From Eukaryota sp. TZLM1-RC (taxonomy: Eukaryota; Metamonada: BaSk clade), in NCBI GenBank assembly GCA_040285825.1, contig JAUPSS010000012.1:434001-498000 (forward strand): a stretch of 64,000 nucleotides of DNA. Direction: 5' to 3'. The notes beneath the pieces were generated by a model, which saw only the letters and a program-made list of their open reading frames with translations, did not search any database and was not told where the DNA came from. This document shows positions 22,505-33,554 of this stretch, piece after piece (the stretch's first letter is position 1; the number at the start of each line of letters is the position of its first letter). A program made the translations under genes and the position numbers.

Positions 22505-22757
22505 ATATCAACCTCTTACTCCTGTTATTACTCTTGTTAAATCCATTGTTGAGTTTGATTACATAGTCGTTGTTAGTTGTTAATCTTCATCTTTTGCTAT
22601 TTTGATATTTCTATTGATTTAGTGACTGTGTTTGCTAATCATGGTCACTTTATACTAAACAAAATTAATTTGATTATGATTAATGCTGTGTTTCTTCACT
22701 GCTATTTTCAATCAATTATGCTGAAAAATAATGATGATTTTGTTAGTTTTAATTGAG
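22505..22757 (+). pseudogene. Second, more decayed copy of the 22.1 kb coding unit
   Basis: Encodes VITLVKSIVEFDYIVVV and, after a stop and a frame change, LVTVFANHGHFILNKINLI. These line up with IITLVKSNVDLDLLIIVV and LETVLCNDGFELNSINQTK in the copy about 430 bases upstream. The spacing suggests tandem units of one protein repeat. Confidence 0.35.
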
Positions 22758-23595
22758 GATTCATTTATTAATTTGTTCAGTATTTGAGTTGTTGTCTTTT
22801 CTCATCCTTTTATTGAATCAGCAATTTATTTTTTTCATACTTCAGAATCTCTACCAAATATTGAGAGTAATTCTCTTTATTTCGAGTCTCTAATCCTAAA
22901 TACATAAACGACTGAGTAATCATCAATCATTCAGTTTTTAACTGTTTGAAGTTGATTACGGTTAAGAAAGATCTGAATACGTGTGTCTGTATAGTCTACA
23001 TGTTTTTGGATCTTTGTAGGTTTAATACTTACAACAATGATATGAATTAATTTGAGTGGATATTGATATACACATAGTTTTATTCACAAGGGAAAAGATT
23101 CATTTTGTAGTGATGTCTAAAGGTTTTTGGTTCATGTTGTGGTCACATCAGAAGAAAACTATGCCTGTAATATAGCAATCATCTTTGCATGACGTAATTG
23201 AATCTTTGGATTCTTTGAACTTGCTGCTGATCTCATATATTGTCAGTTTTTAACCAGTGGGTTTGTTGGCTATTGGTAAAACATTGGCAGTCTCTAGCAG
23301 GGTTCGATTTGTCTGATTCATGTATGTTTTTGTTTCTATTGGACTTTTTGTGCTTTGCCAGTTGGAGTTTTTCTCATTTTCCCCATTTTCTCTCCATGAA
23401 AACTACACCCATGATAATCATTGTTTTTTTGGGCATGCTCACAATACACAATAACCTAAATATGATTTTTTTTCAGGACTGCTCTCAATACCATACTTCA
23501 GTGATGATCTGGGATAAGTGTACCTAGATAAGTGTAAAGCAATTCATTACGAAGGCAAAAGGGAGTCTAAACTAATTTAAATACAAAGACTATTC
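22758..23595. other. Intergenic, no gene recognised
   Basis: AT-rich spacer up to the truncated retrotransposon end. The open frame at 23240-23527 has no recognisable content. Confidence 0.45.
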
Positions 23596-26380
23596 GTAAA
23601 CCCAACCAATGCTAACACTGTCCTTGCTCCTTTTCTTGCGTCGAGGCCTAGAGAAGGCAGACGTCTTTCTATTGTTGAAGTTGCGATTAACACGACGTTT
23701 ACGATTGGAGGGTGAGGAGGGAGTATTGGAGAAAGACTTGAAGGCTTTATAAGCAGCAGTATTCTGAACGGTAGACATCAGCTCAGTGGTAATATGATTG
23801 CCAGGCCATTGCACTTGACAGTAATGACCAGACTGAGGACTTTCTGAATCACGTGCTCTTCAGCATCACCAGCAGCTACCTAGGAATAAAATTCATCATC
23901 AGGTGGGAGACCTGAATACCATCGCTGGAGGTGATGGCAGCTGGCTTTGACCACCATACCAGTACACAGATCCTTAATGTTGGCTGTGGTGGTAGATGGA
24001 GTGTCAATTACCTTTTTTTTCCTTTGTATTTACCATGTAACTTAGCCGTGGAAGACGAAGCTCGTATGACCAATTGGCCAGGATAGAAAGGGTTGGCTTC
24101 GATTTGGGAATCACGAGAAAGAGCCTCGAAAGCTTGCCGGAGCTCTGCTTCCTCCTGTTTCTTCTTCAATCTAGCAAATTTAGATTGAATGTCGTTGATG
24201 TATGTTGACTCAGACGTTGAGCTTTCGAGGGTCTCTATGATTTTGCCGGGGTCAGCTCTGGGGCTAAAATCGGAACCGAACATGAGCTCGAATGGAGAGT
24301 AACCTGTAATCGAACTCTTGGATGAGTTGATTAACAATTGTACATAGGGTATGTACTCTGACCATGCCATTGGCGTTAAAATCTACGAGCAGCTTCTTAA
24401 AATTCTGCAAAATGTCACGGTGACGGCGTTCGACTAAACCGTTGGACTGAGAGAAGTGAGGGACGGACTTTGAGACCTCTATGCCCAAAAACTCACATAG
24501 AGCGTCGAAGACAGCTTTTGAGAACTCAGGACCGTTGTCACTATGGACTATGAACGGAATCCCGAAAATCGCACACACCTTCCATATGAGAGCGTCAGCA
24601 GTAAGGTTGGCGTTGAGTTCTTTGAGAGGGACTATGATAGTGAACCTTGTGAAGCTATCCACAAATACAAGAATGTATATGTGGCCGTGTTGATCTTCTG
24701 AAGAGGACCAATGACGTTAACTCTTGCAAATGGTCTGTCAGCCCACGAGGAACCAGTTGTAGGGACATGCAGTTTGGGGACTGCTGCTGTCTTCTGACAG
24801 GAGGGGCATTCCTGGATGTGCTTGGTTATGTCAGAAAGCATGTTAGGCCACCAACAGTCACTGTTCTTGAGTCTGAGGAGACCTTCTGCCTTACTGGGGT
24901 GGCCACCTTGCGGGAGTCCATGTAGAAGGTTAAGCGTATCCTTAACCAGTGATTGAGGAATCACGATCTTGTGCTCTGGAGTGAGATAGAGATCTAGACG
25001 ACTATCCAAAGTACAGTTGTTTAACGAGGTGTCCTGATTAGCGAGGGCTCGCATTTGTTCGGACCTGATCTTGCAGAGCCATGGCTCGAAGAGTGGGAGG
25101 TCATTGGAGCATTTATCTTGAAGGATAAGCACCTTCTCGAATGTATGGAGATCTTCAACGAAGCATCTCTCTGACTCAGTTTCATCAATCCTATTTGTGT
25201 AGTAGATAGCGTGAAACTCTAGGTCGTTGGAATGGACCAGATGGTTGATGGTATGATTAGTAACATACCATAGTTCAATATGACTCGGTAGTGTAACCCA
25301 ACTAGTACATGTGAAACATAGCTTGGCCATCATTCCTGGCAACAATATGTTACTAATTGGTAGGCTTTGGTGTATTACATGTTGGAGAGCTATCTTGCTC
25401 TATAGTAAACAGTGGGTATTTATGTGCACGTTTATTACTGCTGCAAGGGCCCTTGCCTCTTCCTCTACGTCTACCTCTGCCTCTACTACTACTACTACCT
25501 CTTGCCAAATATGCTTGAACTGCATCTGGGTTGGCATCTGGCCATTGCTTGGATCGCTGGCAATCAGGGTCGGGACATTCGTTAATAGTGTGGCCTGGAA
25601 TACCACAGAATCTACAGAGACCAGCTTTATCTCTTTCTTTCTTCAATTTGCGACTTGCTCCCTTTGCTAAGTTGAGCAGGGGCGACGCTGGAACCCGCAG
25701 GCTTAAATTTGCCTATTCGTTTCTTGTCCTTTGGGTTTGCTCTAGCATAGTGACTCATGTATTCAGCAGCAAGGATGTCAACAAATTGTTGTAAAGTATG
25801 GTGTTGCCAAACATTGGGAGTGGACCATACTGTTCTCAGGTTGTCACTGATGGCCTGAATACCAACCGAATCAATCATATGGGTTGCAATTTCCCAGTTT
25901 TGAATGCGCTATAGGAAATGTTGACCATACAAGGCACGGTCGCTTGCCCTGACGTCAGAAATGGCAGTACTTCGTGAAACTGTTCTCATTGGCCTCACAG
26001 TGAAGTCGCCCCAGCGATTCCTAAAGTCCTGAATATTCCAATTCATCTGGACTCTATATAACTGATCCTCGCCGTTTCTAATGTACTATACTGGCTGAGG
26101 TGTAAAATTGATTCCCATATTTGCTCCTCATTAATGTTGTCGATAGCTGAGATACTATCAGACACAGACGAAAACCTGCCTTGAGCTCTCAGAGCGGCCA
26201 AGCACTCTGGAGTAACACAGGAGGCAATCCTTCGAGGGTCGACTTGAGCAGCAGCTCTGAATCGGTCCCACTCGTGGAGGGGGTTACCATATCTCTGATC
26301 GAGAGGGAGGTTCCGGTTTTCTCTGCTAATGGATTGAGGAGTGGCAGGAGGACGAGAACGTTCCTCAAGTTGCCTTCTTA
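23596..26380 (-). mobile_element. Decayed fragment of an element A relative (gag end, pol) within a chimera
   Basis: On the minus strand it follows element A from near base 44314 to the first bases of the 3' LTR at 49245 (TGTTAGCATTGG here), after which homology stops, so the LTR is truncated. It keeps the zinc knuckle CRFCGIPGHTINEC, integrase-zinc HGLPQGGHPSKAEG and PSCQ, and the integrase core HSDNGPEF and GLVERRHRDI. Most of protease, all of RT and RNase H (A bases 45479-47576) are gone, replaced by an 82-base segment of element A in the opposite orientation (25282-25363). Several frameshifts are present. Where element A has an in-frame TAG at 44660, this copy has a tryptophan codon (26038-26040). 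Confidence 0.85.
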
Positions 26381-26381
26381 G

Positions 26382-27783
26382 TTTCCAGATTTGGAGAGCT
26401 TCAATCCAGATTTGGCTTTGATGATGCAGTCTTTAAACAGAGGATCATTATCTGACACTTTCTGTTGGTCTTTAAAGATCTTGTTCAAGAAAGCGGCAGC
26501 AGGGGAGCTGGGAGGTCCGGACGGGAGCAGTTCTTGGGCGGAGGAATCGGAGGTACTTGAGGAGGTAATAGTGGAGACAAGGTGGACCTCGTCAGAGGAA
26601 TCAGAGGAGACATCGATGGGTTGATCAGAGTCTTCACGAGGAGGGAGGCTCTCTTCGGATGATATGGCTTGCTCTTTGAGGAATCGTTCGTGGTTATATG
26701 CAAAAGGTTCAGTTTCAAAGATCTCCAGCCTAGAGGGCAGGTTCAGGGGATAACTAAAATCATAATCTTTTGGGGCGGAGACGTCCTTATATAGAAAAGG
26801 AAGGTCGGTGGACAAGATAAAGTACTTGGCGGAGGAGGAAGCAAGATAGTCGTACGGTTCAGGATTCACGTTGTAATGGAGGAAATGTTTCAAGGAATTC
26901 AGAATGATTGAAGGATGGAGGATTCGTTCAGCAGTATCATAGTCGATGTCGTACCAGCGATCTGTGTCGTAGTGTCTCAGATCATCAAGATTTAGGTAGT
27001 TCCATAGAGGAGACTTGGCCTGGTCTTGATAAGTCATCATGCAACACAGTTCGGGGGTGGAGTTATCGCAGATATCTCTGGTTTTCTTCTCTTTCTTCTT
27101 TTCGGGGAGAAGAGAGGCGCGGGATAAATAGTCTGCCCAAAAATTCTTGGGGCCTTCGATCGGTACACAGTCAAACGAGAAAGATTGTAGTACAGGGATC
27201 CAGCGGAGTACTACGCGGTTCGAGTCGGGACAGCTAAATAAATACGAAAGGTTCTTGTGATCACAAAAGATTGTCAAGTGTCTGGTGAGTAGGAAAGACG
27301 ACAAGTTGGGTTGGTTGAGAGTCATTACAATAGCAAAAAACTCTTTCTGGAGAGTAGACCAACGTTGCTGGGAGGAGGTCAAGATTCTGGAGTAGAATGA
27401 GATGGGCATCACCTTACGCTTGGAGAGACAAGTTCCAGGAGGAGAGGGTTCCAGTTCTTTCCAGATTATTCCGGCAATGGCTTTTTCAGAGGCATCGGTT
27501 GAGATTAAAATGTTGCTGTTAGAGTCCGGAAGGGCAAGAGGTAAGCTACGAGTTATCGTGTTCTTGATGTTTTCAGAGTTCTTGAGTACCTAATCGTACT
27601 TTTCTGGGCTTATTTCGGAGAAGGGCAGTTAGAGGTTCAATTTCTACGGATAGAGAAGGCAACCAATCGCAGAGGAAGTTTACGGATCCGATAAAGGATC
27701 TGAGTTCGGGGACAGAAGAGGGAGGAGCAAGCTTGGTGATGGATTCGATCTTGGAGGGGTCTATTCTTCGTTGGCCGTTTTCA
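26382..27783 (-). mobile_element. Decayed fragment of an element B relative (RT end, RNase H, spacer) within a chimera
   Basis: Minus-strand match to element B 55822-58263: end of RT (NGQRRIDPSKIESITKLAPP), RNase H (SFYSRILTSSQQRWSTLQKEFFAI) and part of the long spacer before integrase. The frame from 27412 to 26385 is still open. It joins YDFSYPLN directly to LPSRLEIF, lacking 346 codons present in element B. At 26380/26382 the sequence changes abruptly from B-type pol to A-type gag. No LTR is found at the upstream side. Confidence 0.85.
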
Positions 27784-27812
27784 ACCTCTTCATCAGATTG
27801 AGCACACGGCAA

Positions 27813-28193
27813 CTAGAAGACTGGTCTCATTCCAAAACGCAAACGATTTTTTGAGCAACTTGTGTTTCTAACGACATTTCGTTGCATATGGAGATGGACT
27901 TGAGTCTGTTGATGTCTCGATCGACCAGGATATTTGGATAACATTGGTGGATAATTGCGGACAGCGTTGCCGAAAAAGTTAAACATTGCTCGAAAGTCTG
28001 GTTTATCAACAGTGTTAAAGGATAAATCTAGGGAAATAATTGAAGAAGCTGTTTGACCTTGGACTATTTTCTTCACGTCATCAATAGATACTGATTCCGA
28101 TAATAGAAGCTGGCGTTTGTATTGAGGTGAAATAAAGGTAAATTCTGCTGCTGTGGATTTCTTTTGAGTTGCATAAATTTCTCTTTCTCCCAA
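27813..28193 (-). pseudogene. Protein fragment of unknown family, perhaps hAT-like
   Basis: Minus-strand frame MGEREIYATQKKSTAAEF continuing through SIISLDLSFNTVDKPDFRAMFNFFG, then a frame change to KSISICNEMSLETQVAQKI. The D-L-S-F-N-T-V-D-K-P-D-F-R block resembles the region of hAT transposases that precedes the catalytic domain, but this rests on one motif. It is truncated by the B/A chimera on one side and lies beside the Mutator-like element's end on the other. Confidence 0.3.
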
Positions 28194-28240
28194 AATTTCC
28201 CCATTACTTCAAGACTCTGACTAAATGTACCATTGATTGC

Positions 28241-28251
28241 ACCATATATTA
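28241..28251 (+). repeat. Target-site duplication, left copy
   Basis: The 11 bases accatatatta occur here and at 31379-31389, flanking the non-LTR retrotransposon. Both copies align with the Mutator-like inverted repeat, which identifies them as target sequence. Confidence 0.75.
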
Positions 28252-31200
28252 AAAGATTTTAGGATTTATTCCAAGAATGCAAACAAGATTACTATAAACA
28301 AAAACAATGCAAAGCAATATTCTAGATAAGTGATCACTGACAAAATGAAGGTAGTTTCTCACTATTTACGGGTTCATGAGCACGTACATTGTGAAACTCA
28401 GTAATACTTAAAAGTATTGAGTTAAAATAACGTGGTAGAGCCTTAAAGAGTAAGAAAACAATTCTGTTCTTCCAAATAAGTTGATCAAAAGAACGTCCTG
28501 AGTCTTTTAAGAAACTGCCTAAATCATTCAAGAAAGATAGTCCTTCCCTGCCTAAAGTACCAAAAATAGAAATTCCAATTGGAACAAAAACAATGTTTCT
28601 GCCACGTTGTTTGTTCAAACGTACAAGTAAATCATTATACTTCGAGTGCTTGCTCCTTTCCGCATTCTTGAGGGTTGATTCAATGTCCGAAGACGAAGAC
28701 AACTTCCAAGGAGAAACAGTTGTACAATCAATAATTAATTCCTGGCCGCTACGCCAAGCACATTGAATGTCACCTCTTTTTTGACTTTGAGCAAGCTGCA
28801 TTTCATCAAAAACTGGTTCTAGTGGTACTGGATGATGAGCACTCTTCAACAAATCATAAATGCAATAGCGAACGGCATTGTGAATAATCGACCTCTTCTG
28901 AGTGAACTTCCTACAAGATAAGACATGAGTATAGGAAGCAACTGCTCCGCATTTACAACGAATATTTGTTAAACACTGAGGGGGAGGTAAGTTCAAACGT
29001 AGTCTCATAATTGTTAAAAACTGGGACTTGGAATGCAACAGACCAAAACGGCGAGGTACTTGGGTTATTAGGCAAGATGTACTGTTGATAAAAGAACCCT
29101 TATCGCAAAGAGAGGATAGAAATGTTGCAAAGGAAGAATCACCTGAATTGTTAGCCAAGCTAATTTGTTGTTCTAGTGATTCAGCTTCGAGAGCATTAAT
29201 CAACTTCTTTTGCAGTTTAGGGACAGTTATCAAAAAATTACTTAAATCTTTAACTTCAACAGAGGCACGATCAACTGTAGAAGCAAACATTGAAAACCAA
29301 AGTTTATCAGGGCAGTTATCAAGGAATATTTTGACAAAGAGAGCAGCACTTGAGTTAGAATTAGTGACTAAATCAATCCAGTTATTAGGGAATCATACAG
29401 ATAATTCAAACAAGAAATTCTTAATGCCTCCCAAGAACGCAGCATTTGTCAAAATGTATGAACGAGTCAAACCAACACCACCATGCGAATGTGACCTGAA
29501 ACAGTGAAGTGGAATATCCTTAATGTTCTTAACACTAAGTAAGTCAACCAAAAAGTTGGTTCTTCGAGACAAAAACAATTTGATTTCAGGTGTGGTCAAA
29601 TCCGGTGGAATAGAGCGAATCAGGTGATTTACTTTAGAACTGAAGCATAACCTATCCACATGAAATTTAATATGTTTTTTCAACGGCAAAGCCTGAATTT
29701 CATCCAACTTAGCAGATGCACTTTCAATTTCCTTATGTAATGATCTACTAATGGCTGATTCATTTCCAATGAAAGTACCCAGTAATTCAATACAATCATT
29801 TTGATAATCCACAAAAGGAATTTCTTCATCGTTAAGCACAATTGAATGAAACGAACGCCCAAGAACTTGACACTTGCTAGCGTTAAGTTCTAGACCAATA
29901 TTCAGTGCAAGTTTACGAAAATAAATAACAGCTTCGTGTACTAAAGAAGCATTACCAATAAGGGAGACATCATCCATGTAAGCAACAACTTTCAAATCAG
30001 GAAACCGAGACTTCAACTTTTCAAACAAAGTATGTAGAGCAACACAAAAGAGAAAAGGACCAATGGGATCACCTTGCTTTACACCTGAGCATGAAGGAAT
30101 AGAGTCGGTGTCTAATACAAGATTCGAATGTTTGGAATACAAAAACTCGAACAGAGGGGCAACTTCAGCCAGAACAAGAGACGTTTTCAAAGACTCAAGA
30201 ATTGCATTGCGCTTAACTGAATTGAAGGCATTTTTAAAATCACAAATTACTGCCATGTTATCCATTGACAAATTCATAAAAAGGTCAACAGCAAGAACAG
30301 CGGAATTAGCACCGTCATACGTACCGATATACGTATACGTACCGATATCGAATTGAAAAGAACCTAAAAATTCCTTGGCACAATTTTTTATTCTAGAAAA
30401 CACAAGCAAAGACAATAATCGTGGTACAACTTCACCTATGGCAATAGGTCTAACTCCATTATTTTTCTTACTGAGAGCAATTAAACGTGACGCAGACAAC
30501 TCAGGAGGAAATCCTTGAGGATTGAGCATTATCAAATTAAACAATTGGGTCAACGAAGGAATGATTGTTCCAACAGCTTTTGAAGCAGATTTCAAATGAT
30601 CAAAAGTCAAAAGGGATGGGCCAGCAGCTCTACCATAGGGACGAGAAGACAGGGAGCAAGATACTTCTTTTTCTGAAAAAGGATTTGATTTCCAATAATT
30701 AAAGGAATCCACTGGGGAAGCAAAGTCAATGGGATCTTCAAAAGGATGTTGTTTCAGCAAAGTTGAAATGGTCTCAGCATTTTGAGGAACAAGTGATTGA
30801 CTAGATAGAGAAGCCATTGCACCACTAACTTTACCATCAAGAAACATTTTTTCGAACCTTTTGCATTTGGAAGAAAAAGTAGAAGCTGGACGTGTAAGAG
30901 AAGCGTTGGACTGAGAAACTGATAAGGAATCCTTAAAGAAATTCCACAACGGATTTATGTCATACACTTTTCGGAATAAGGAATCTAGAAAGGACTGAAT
31001 AGCACAACCTAATTTGAATCCTTGACGAGGATTTGGGATTGGCTTCACTTTTAAAGAACATCTCCAAGGATCAAGAAAATCAGATGAAACAGAGTTACAC
31101 AGCTGCACCTTCATAGCTACTTCAAAATCAGTAAACGGTTTAAAAAGAAACCCAGAAATATTCTCTTCAACCCAAAACTGTTGAAGTCTGATCTTAATGA

Positions 31201-31378
31201 GGCAGCATTACCTGAAAGCTTAATTTTAACTCCAACAATTTTATTAAAAAATCGGAGATTTTTTTTCATAACAACAACAGTAGTTCTTTCAAAGTTATTG
31301 TCAATGAAAATAAATTGTTTACGAGAGAGAGTTTCAATATCATCTAGAAGAGTATATATATTATATATATACAAATAT
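28252..31378 (-). mobile_element. Non-LTR retrotransposon, damaged copy 1, RT plus restriction-like endonuclease
   Basis: About 97 % identical by eye to the copy at 60892-64000. Lesions relative to that copy: a one-base deletion at 31190/31191 that shifts the frame after about 65 codons, an 18-base tandem duplication near 30324-30341 adding six residues within RT, and a nonsense codon TTA to TGA at 29393-29395. Otherwise all motifs are kept: GRAAGPSLLTFD, DFKNAFNSVKRN, GVKQGDPIGPFLFC, VAYMDDVSLIG, the cysteine knuckle and KRGDIQ with IIDCTTV. The minus-strand 3' end is ggaataaa plus about a dozen bases, with no poly(A). It sits in the Mutator-like inverted repeat with an 11-base target duplication. 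Confidence 0.9.
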
Positions 31379-31389
31379 ACCATATATTA
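31379..31389 (+). repeat. Target-site duplication, right copy
   Basis: Second copy of accatatatta. On the minus strand it contributes the ATG that precedes the retrotransposon frame in this copy. Confidence 0.75.
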
Positions 31390-31523
31390 TATTTTTTTTG
31401 GTAAATGTACCATAAATGAAATGTTGTACCATAAAAGGCATTTTTTATAGAATACCTGTAATCCATACAACTTTATTGCCTGAAACAAAAGCTCCATAAA
31501 ACAAGCAATGGAACAGTTATAAC

Positions 31524-32742
31524 TTAGCAGTTTTTACGTGGTCTACCTCGTGGAAGTTTCATAGGAGGCACTTCAAATGCAGAAAGATTTCTACGGGTAC
31601 CTCTAGAACCTAAAGGTCGCCCCCTTGTCTTTTTTACAGAAGGAGCAAAAGGTATGTTCTGTACGGATGTCACCAATTGGTTTATAGAAGACGTCAGAAA
31701 TTGACACTGTTCTTCGGATAGCGAAGCGGATGAAAGAAGCTCTTACAGCGTGGTATCAGTTGGAACAGGAACTTGTGGCTGTGAGGGAACTTGAATAGGA
31801 ACATGGGAATGCTCCAAATGCCAGTGAAGATGGCATAAATCGACTGAGAGTTGGTTTCCGCTTTCATACAGTTGATGAAGCTGAGATGATGACGGAAGAC
31901 CAAAGTTGGATGAAAGCTGATCATTGGGAAGAGAGTCGCATTGTGATTGTGATCTTATCAATTCGTCCGCAACCAGGATGCAGATGAAATTGGGAAGTTT
32001 TTTTAAGATAGGTTGAATTAAAGAATTTACGCATTTTGGATAGATCAAGTTAATATCAACGTCTCTAGTCATTTGAAGTTTGTGTTCAGCCACTATATTA
32101 GACCACATAACAACCGTCTTCTCCGCAATATCTGCCAAATCACCAGTGGGTACTTTAAGATATCTTTTCAGAACACTGTGAATTGATTCAACTCGAGATG
32201 AAGCCCTCTGTCCAAGGTTGAAATCATAAGTTGTATGACAAACAAGAAATTTTTCCCAATAATTGTCAACCAAATCATCGAGATAATCAATCAACTGGGG
32301 AAACATGTGGAACTCCATATCAATTTTGTTCTTTTTCTGCAGCATTGACGCGTGGTCCCCGGCACAGCAAACTGATTTCCATAAACTTCGTACTTTGTAT
32401 TCCAGATCAGTATCTCCTACGAAAGAATGGCTCTTGGTTTCTACATTCTTATTGATATGCCAAAAGCATACTCCATGTTTAATATTTGGAAAAATGATTT
32501 CAATGGCTGTCGCCAAGGCTTGCTCTCGATCAGTTAAAATTGTTTCAGTGTACTGCAGAGAAGGATAAACTTTTACCACCTTCGTTTTTACAACGGGAGT
32601 TGCCTCTTTTTTGACAACAGATAAGCCAAGTGTAGTCACATGAATGAGCTACTATCAGAGCATAGCCGAAGGCAAAACAGTGTGCATAAAGGGAGGTTTT
32701 CATATTGGTGAAACTGTCTGCCTTAAGATCAGAGAAGTCCAT
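31524..32742 (-). pseudogene. Mutator-like (MULE) transposase, inactivated
   Basis: The N-terminal piece (32742 down to about 32615) reads MDFSDLKADSFTNMKTSLYA with FAFGYALIVAHSCDYTW, then a frame change. The main frame has ILTDREQALATAIEIIFP and HGVCFWHINKNV, the classic catalytic block of MULE/FAR1-type DDE transposases. LGQRASSRVESIHSVLKRYL is the conserved region that follows. A TAA at 31743-31745 interrupts the frame, after which it continues in phase to 31524 with two AT-hook-like RGRP motifs (TRGRPLGSRG, LPRGRPRKNC). The stop is one change from CAA. The SWIM zinc finger seen in many MULEs is not visible. It is inactive by one frameshift and one stop; the element's ends are still recognisable. 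Confidence 0.8.
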
Positions 32743-32923
32743 ATATGAAGTTCAGCCGAAACAGAATGTGGTACGTGAATGAAATTGTGGTACGTTTTCA
32801 TTATGGTACATTTACCAAAAAAATTATAATTTATGGTGCAATCAATGGTTTGACAACAGCAATGAAAGAGAAGTATGTTTTGCTGTAAAGTACAATCCTC
32901 GCACTCTTACCCGGACTTAGTAT

Positions 32924-33250
32924 TTGTCCTTCACCAATACTCAACATGTGGAAGATGCCAGATGTGTTACCGCTGATAATCTACAGGAAGTGAACCCTAA
33001 TCTTTTTGCAGACATCACTGCGTGGAATACATGGACAAATATGTGTTCAAAACAGCAGGCGGAGGTAACTGTTATTCCAATCCAGCTGGTCCATTTTTTT
33101 GTACGGCTGATCCCCATGACACTGGTCAAGTCGATATGATGCTCCGTAAAAGAATCACGGCATTTGTTCCATCTGAGTTGTTGCAACTGGATGTAGAGCT
33201 TCAGTCTGTTGTGGCTTCTTTTTGTGACCGATTGTTTAGAAGAATTTAGA
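32924..33250 (+). pseudogene. Fragment with OTU-protease-like motif
   Basis: The frame at 33022-33249 has TAGGGNCYSNPAGPFF followed by DPHDTGQVDMMLRKRITAFV. OTU cysteine proteases have a G-D-G-N-C motif with the catalytic cysteine, then a helix with L-R-x-R/K-hydrophobic spacing. The first glycine-aspartate is altered here and no catalytic histidine region is found, so this would be a dead fragment. OTU domains do occur in some eukaryotic transposons. The call is weak. Confidence 0.25.
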
Positions 33251-33554
33251 ACTTTGCACTTGGATGCTTGCAAAGACGTGCATCTCAAACTACTTGGGAA
33301 GATCATCCGAAGCTAATCATCGAAGAGTTCTTGATGTTGAGTACCCACATGGGCTTCTTAGTACGCCAGATTCAGTCGATGTAAATACAGTCGATGTAAA
33401 CAAATAGCTTTATTAACTGTTGATGTGTAATGCTAATGTACTGTTCTGAACAGTTCTGCGGTACTTTAGGTAAACTCTAAACCTCTACGAGCATTTGATT
33501 TTGTATTCCAATAAGGAGACTTATGGAAATGACCATTCCTCCATCCAGCATGGT

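Larger units (their letters stand above)
28229..32849 (-). mobile_element. Mutator-like DNA transposon with its left inverted repeat split by a retrotransposon
   Basis: Right terminal inverted repeat at 32801-32849. Its reverse complement matches 28229-28251 joined to 31390-31416 over about 50 bases: accattgattgcaccata, then a/t-rich, then ggtaaatgtaccataa. The two left pieces are separated exactly by the non-LTR copy, flanked by an 11-base duplication. The transposase (31524-32742) lies between. GTACCA-type motifs recur just inside both ends (31425-31434, 32768-32803). No clear 9-base target duplication flanks 28229 and 32849. Confidence 0.75.

Noticed and set aside
27402-27593. Plus-strand frames across 25.3-27.6 kb and 45-47 kb as separate genes
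   Set aside because: They are antisense shadows of retrotransposon pol frames that carry clear RT, RNase H and integrase motifs.
33022-33100. Helitron-like Y..KYV.K motif in EYMDKYVFK
   Set aside because: No Rep HUH motif, no helicase motifs and no Helitron ends are present nearby.
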